Source of the DNA: Elusimicrobiota bacterium
Lineage (GTDB): Bacteria; CG03; SLGR01
Length of the DNA stretch: 22,264 nt
Direction: 5' to 3'
NCBI GenBank assembly: GCA_012511615.1
Contig: JAAZFS010000171.1
Location: forward strand, 1-22,264
The notes under the pieces are model-generated. The model searched no databases. It had not been told where the DNA came from and saw only the letters and a list, made by a program, of their open reading frames with translations. This document shows, in pieces, positions 21,729-22,264 of the stretch. Each line of letters opens with the position of its first letter. Within the stretch, counting starts at the first letter, position 1. The position numbers and the translations under genes were made by a program.

Positions 21729-22264
21729 TTGAGTTTTGAAGGGTTCTTTAAAGACATACTGAGTATACCATCCCCCTCCGGTAAAGAGGAGGGGGTGGCA
21801 CTCAGGGTAAAAGAAGAGTTTCAAACTCTCGGATATGATGAAATAATTGAGGCGGCTGGCAATGTCTGCGGCCGCCGTGGCAATGGCCCGATAAAGATAC
21901 TATATGACGCTCAAATGGATGTGGTCGAGCCTGGCAGCGGATGGGAGGGGGATGCCTATAAACCTCTTCTGAAAGACGGCCGCATAATTGCGCGGGGAGC
22001 AGCTGATGATAAGGGGCCACTTACCTCTATGATTTATGGTGGCGCTGAAGCGGATGTTGCCGGGGTGACGCTATATGTTTTAGCCAGTGCCATGGAAGAG
22101 GTATCGGCCGGAAGTGCACTTGAGGATTTCTTCCGAGAGACTGATATCCGACCGGATTTTGTTGTCATAGGTGAACCTTCTAGAAATCATGTTATGCTAG
22201 GTAGTCGCGGAAGGGTGCTTCTCAGGGCTGATTTTGCTGGAGAAGCATCTCATGCAAGTAATCC
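21729..22264 (+). CDS. ygeY: YgeY-like M20 peptidase-family hydrolase (3' end outside window)
   Basis: I read 178 codons from TTG 21729, directly after the ssnA stop, with AAAGGA 8 nt upstream. The frame is open to the window edge. M20 landmarks are present: IPSPSGKE (13-20), YDAQMDVV (59-66), ARGAADDKGPL with the bridging Asp93, AMEEVSAGSAL with E123 and E124, VIGEPS with E149, and GEASHASNP at the edge. YgeY-family members accompany ssnA and selenium-dependent hydroxylases in other genomes and are thought to hydrolyse an amide late in purine breakdown. The first metal ligand, normally His in HxD, is Gln62 here. The dimer-interface His (H175) is kept. The second half of the family (about 400 residues) is unseen. 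Confidence 0.85.
   Translation, partial: MSFEGFFKDILSIPSPSGKEEGVALRVKEEFQTLGYDEIIEAAGNVCGRRGNGPIKILYDAQMDVVEPGSGWEGDAYKPLLKDGRIIARGAADDKGPLTSMIYGGAEADVAGVTLYVLASAMEEVSAGSALEDFFRETDIRPDFVVIGEPSRNHVMLGSRGRVLLRADFAGEASHASN

Noticed and set aside
1..22264. CRISPR array, insertion sequence, prophage or defence system
   Set aside because: No regularly spaced direct repeats, no transposase or phage motifs, and essentially every stretch is accounted for by metabolic or housekeeping genes.

Overview
The window reads as part of an anaerobic purine-catabolism and selenium-dependent molybdenum hydroxylase locus, with a short housekeeping stretch in the middle. The host looks like a diderm (Gram-negative-type) anaerobe. 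The evidence is a TIGR03545/TIGR03546-type gene pair (a family known only from outer-membrane bacteria), a Sec-exported HEAT-repeat protein, and Mo/Se hydroxylase genes typical of fermentative anaerobes. Base composition is moderate to low GC. A spirochaete or a similar lineage is my guess only; no marker gene in the window settles it.

Left part (1-5302, minus strand): one tightly overlapping operon reads yqeB -> selD -> FAD subunit -> a fused [2Fe-2S]/molybdopterin hydroxylase that runs off the left edge. Orphan-type selD next to yqeB is the known signature of enzymes whose Mo centre carries labile (non-selenocysteine) selenium. Divergent from it (5310-12488, plus strand) is a second operon: mocA (cytidylyltransferase) -> XdhC-family chaperone -> a separate three-subunit xanthine-dehydrogenase-like enzyme (Mo, FAD and 2Fe-2S subunits) -> a ferredoxin-reductase-like flavoprotein -> a TrpB2-type PLP enzyme. 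The two operons are fired from back-to-back promoters in about 80 bp. Both -10 boxes end exactly 7 nt before an ATG, which suggests leaderless transcripts.

Middle part (12590-18005): dut (minus) diverges from a YbgC-type thioesterase. Then comes a four-gene run of overlapping or closely spaced genes: TIGR03546-like membrane protein, TIGR03545-like coiled-coil envelope protein, a nucleoside phosphorylase-fold protein, and a spore-photoproduct-lyase-like radical SAM protein that lacks the family's hydrogen-donor cysteine. A complete tRNA-Leu(UAA) gene follows.

Right part (18094-22264, plus strand): a second purine-related operon. It holds an 8-oxoguanine deaminase/AtzB-like amidohydrolase broken by a one-base frameshift, an exported HEAT-repeat protein, ssnA, and the start of a YgeY-like M20 hydrolase that runs off the right edge. 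Its M20 first metal ligand (usually His) is Gln.

Together, the molybdenum hydroxylases would oxidise or reduce purine-type heterocycles. YqeB, SelD, MocA and XdhC-like proteins would mature their cofactor (selenium, cytosine dinucleotide, sulfuration and insertion). The amidohydrolases and the M20 hydrolase would deaminate and hydrolyse the products. The pathway-level roles are inferred from family membership and gene context; no substrate can be read directly from the sequence.
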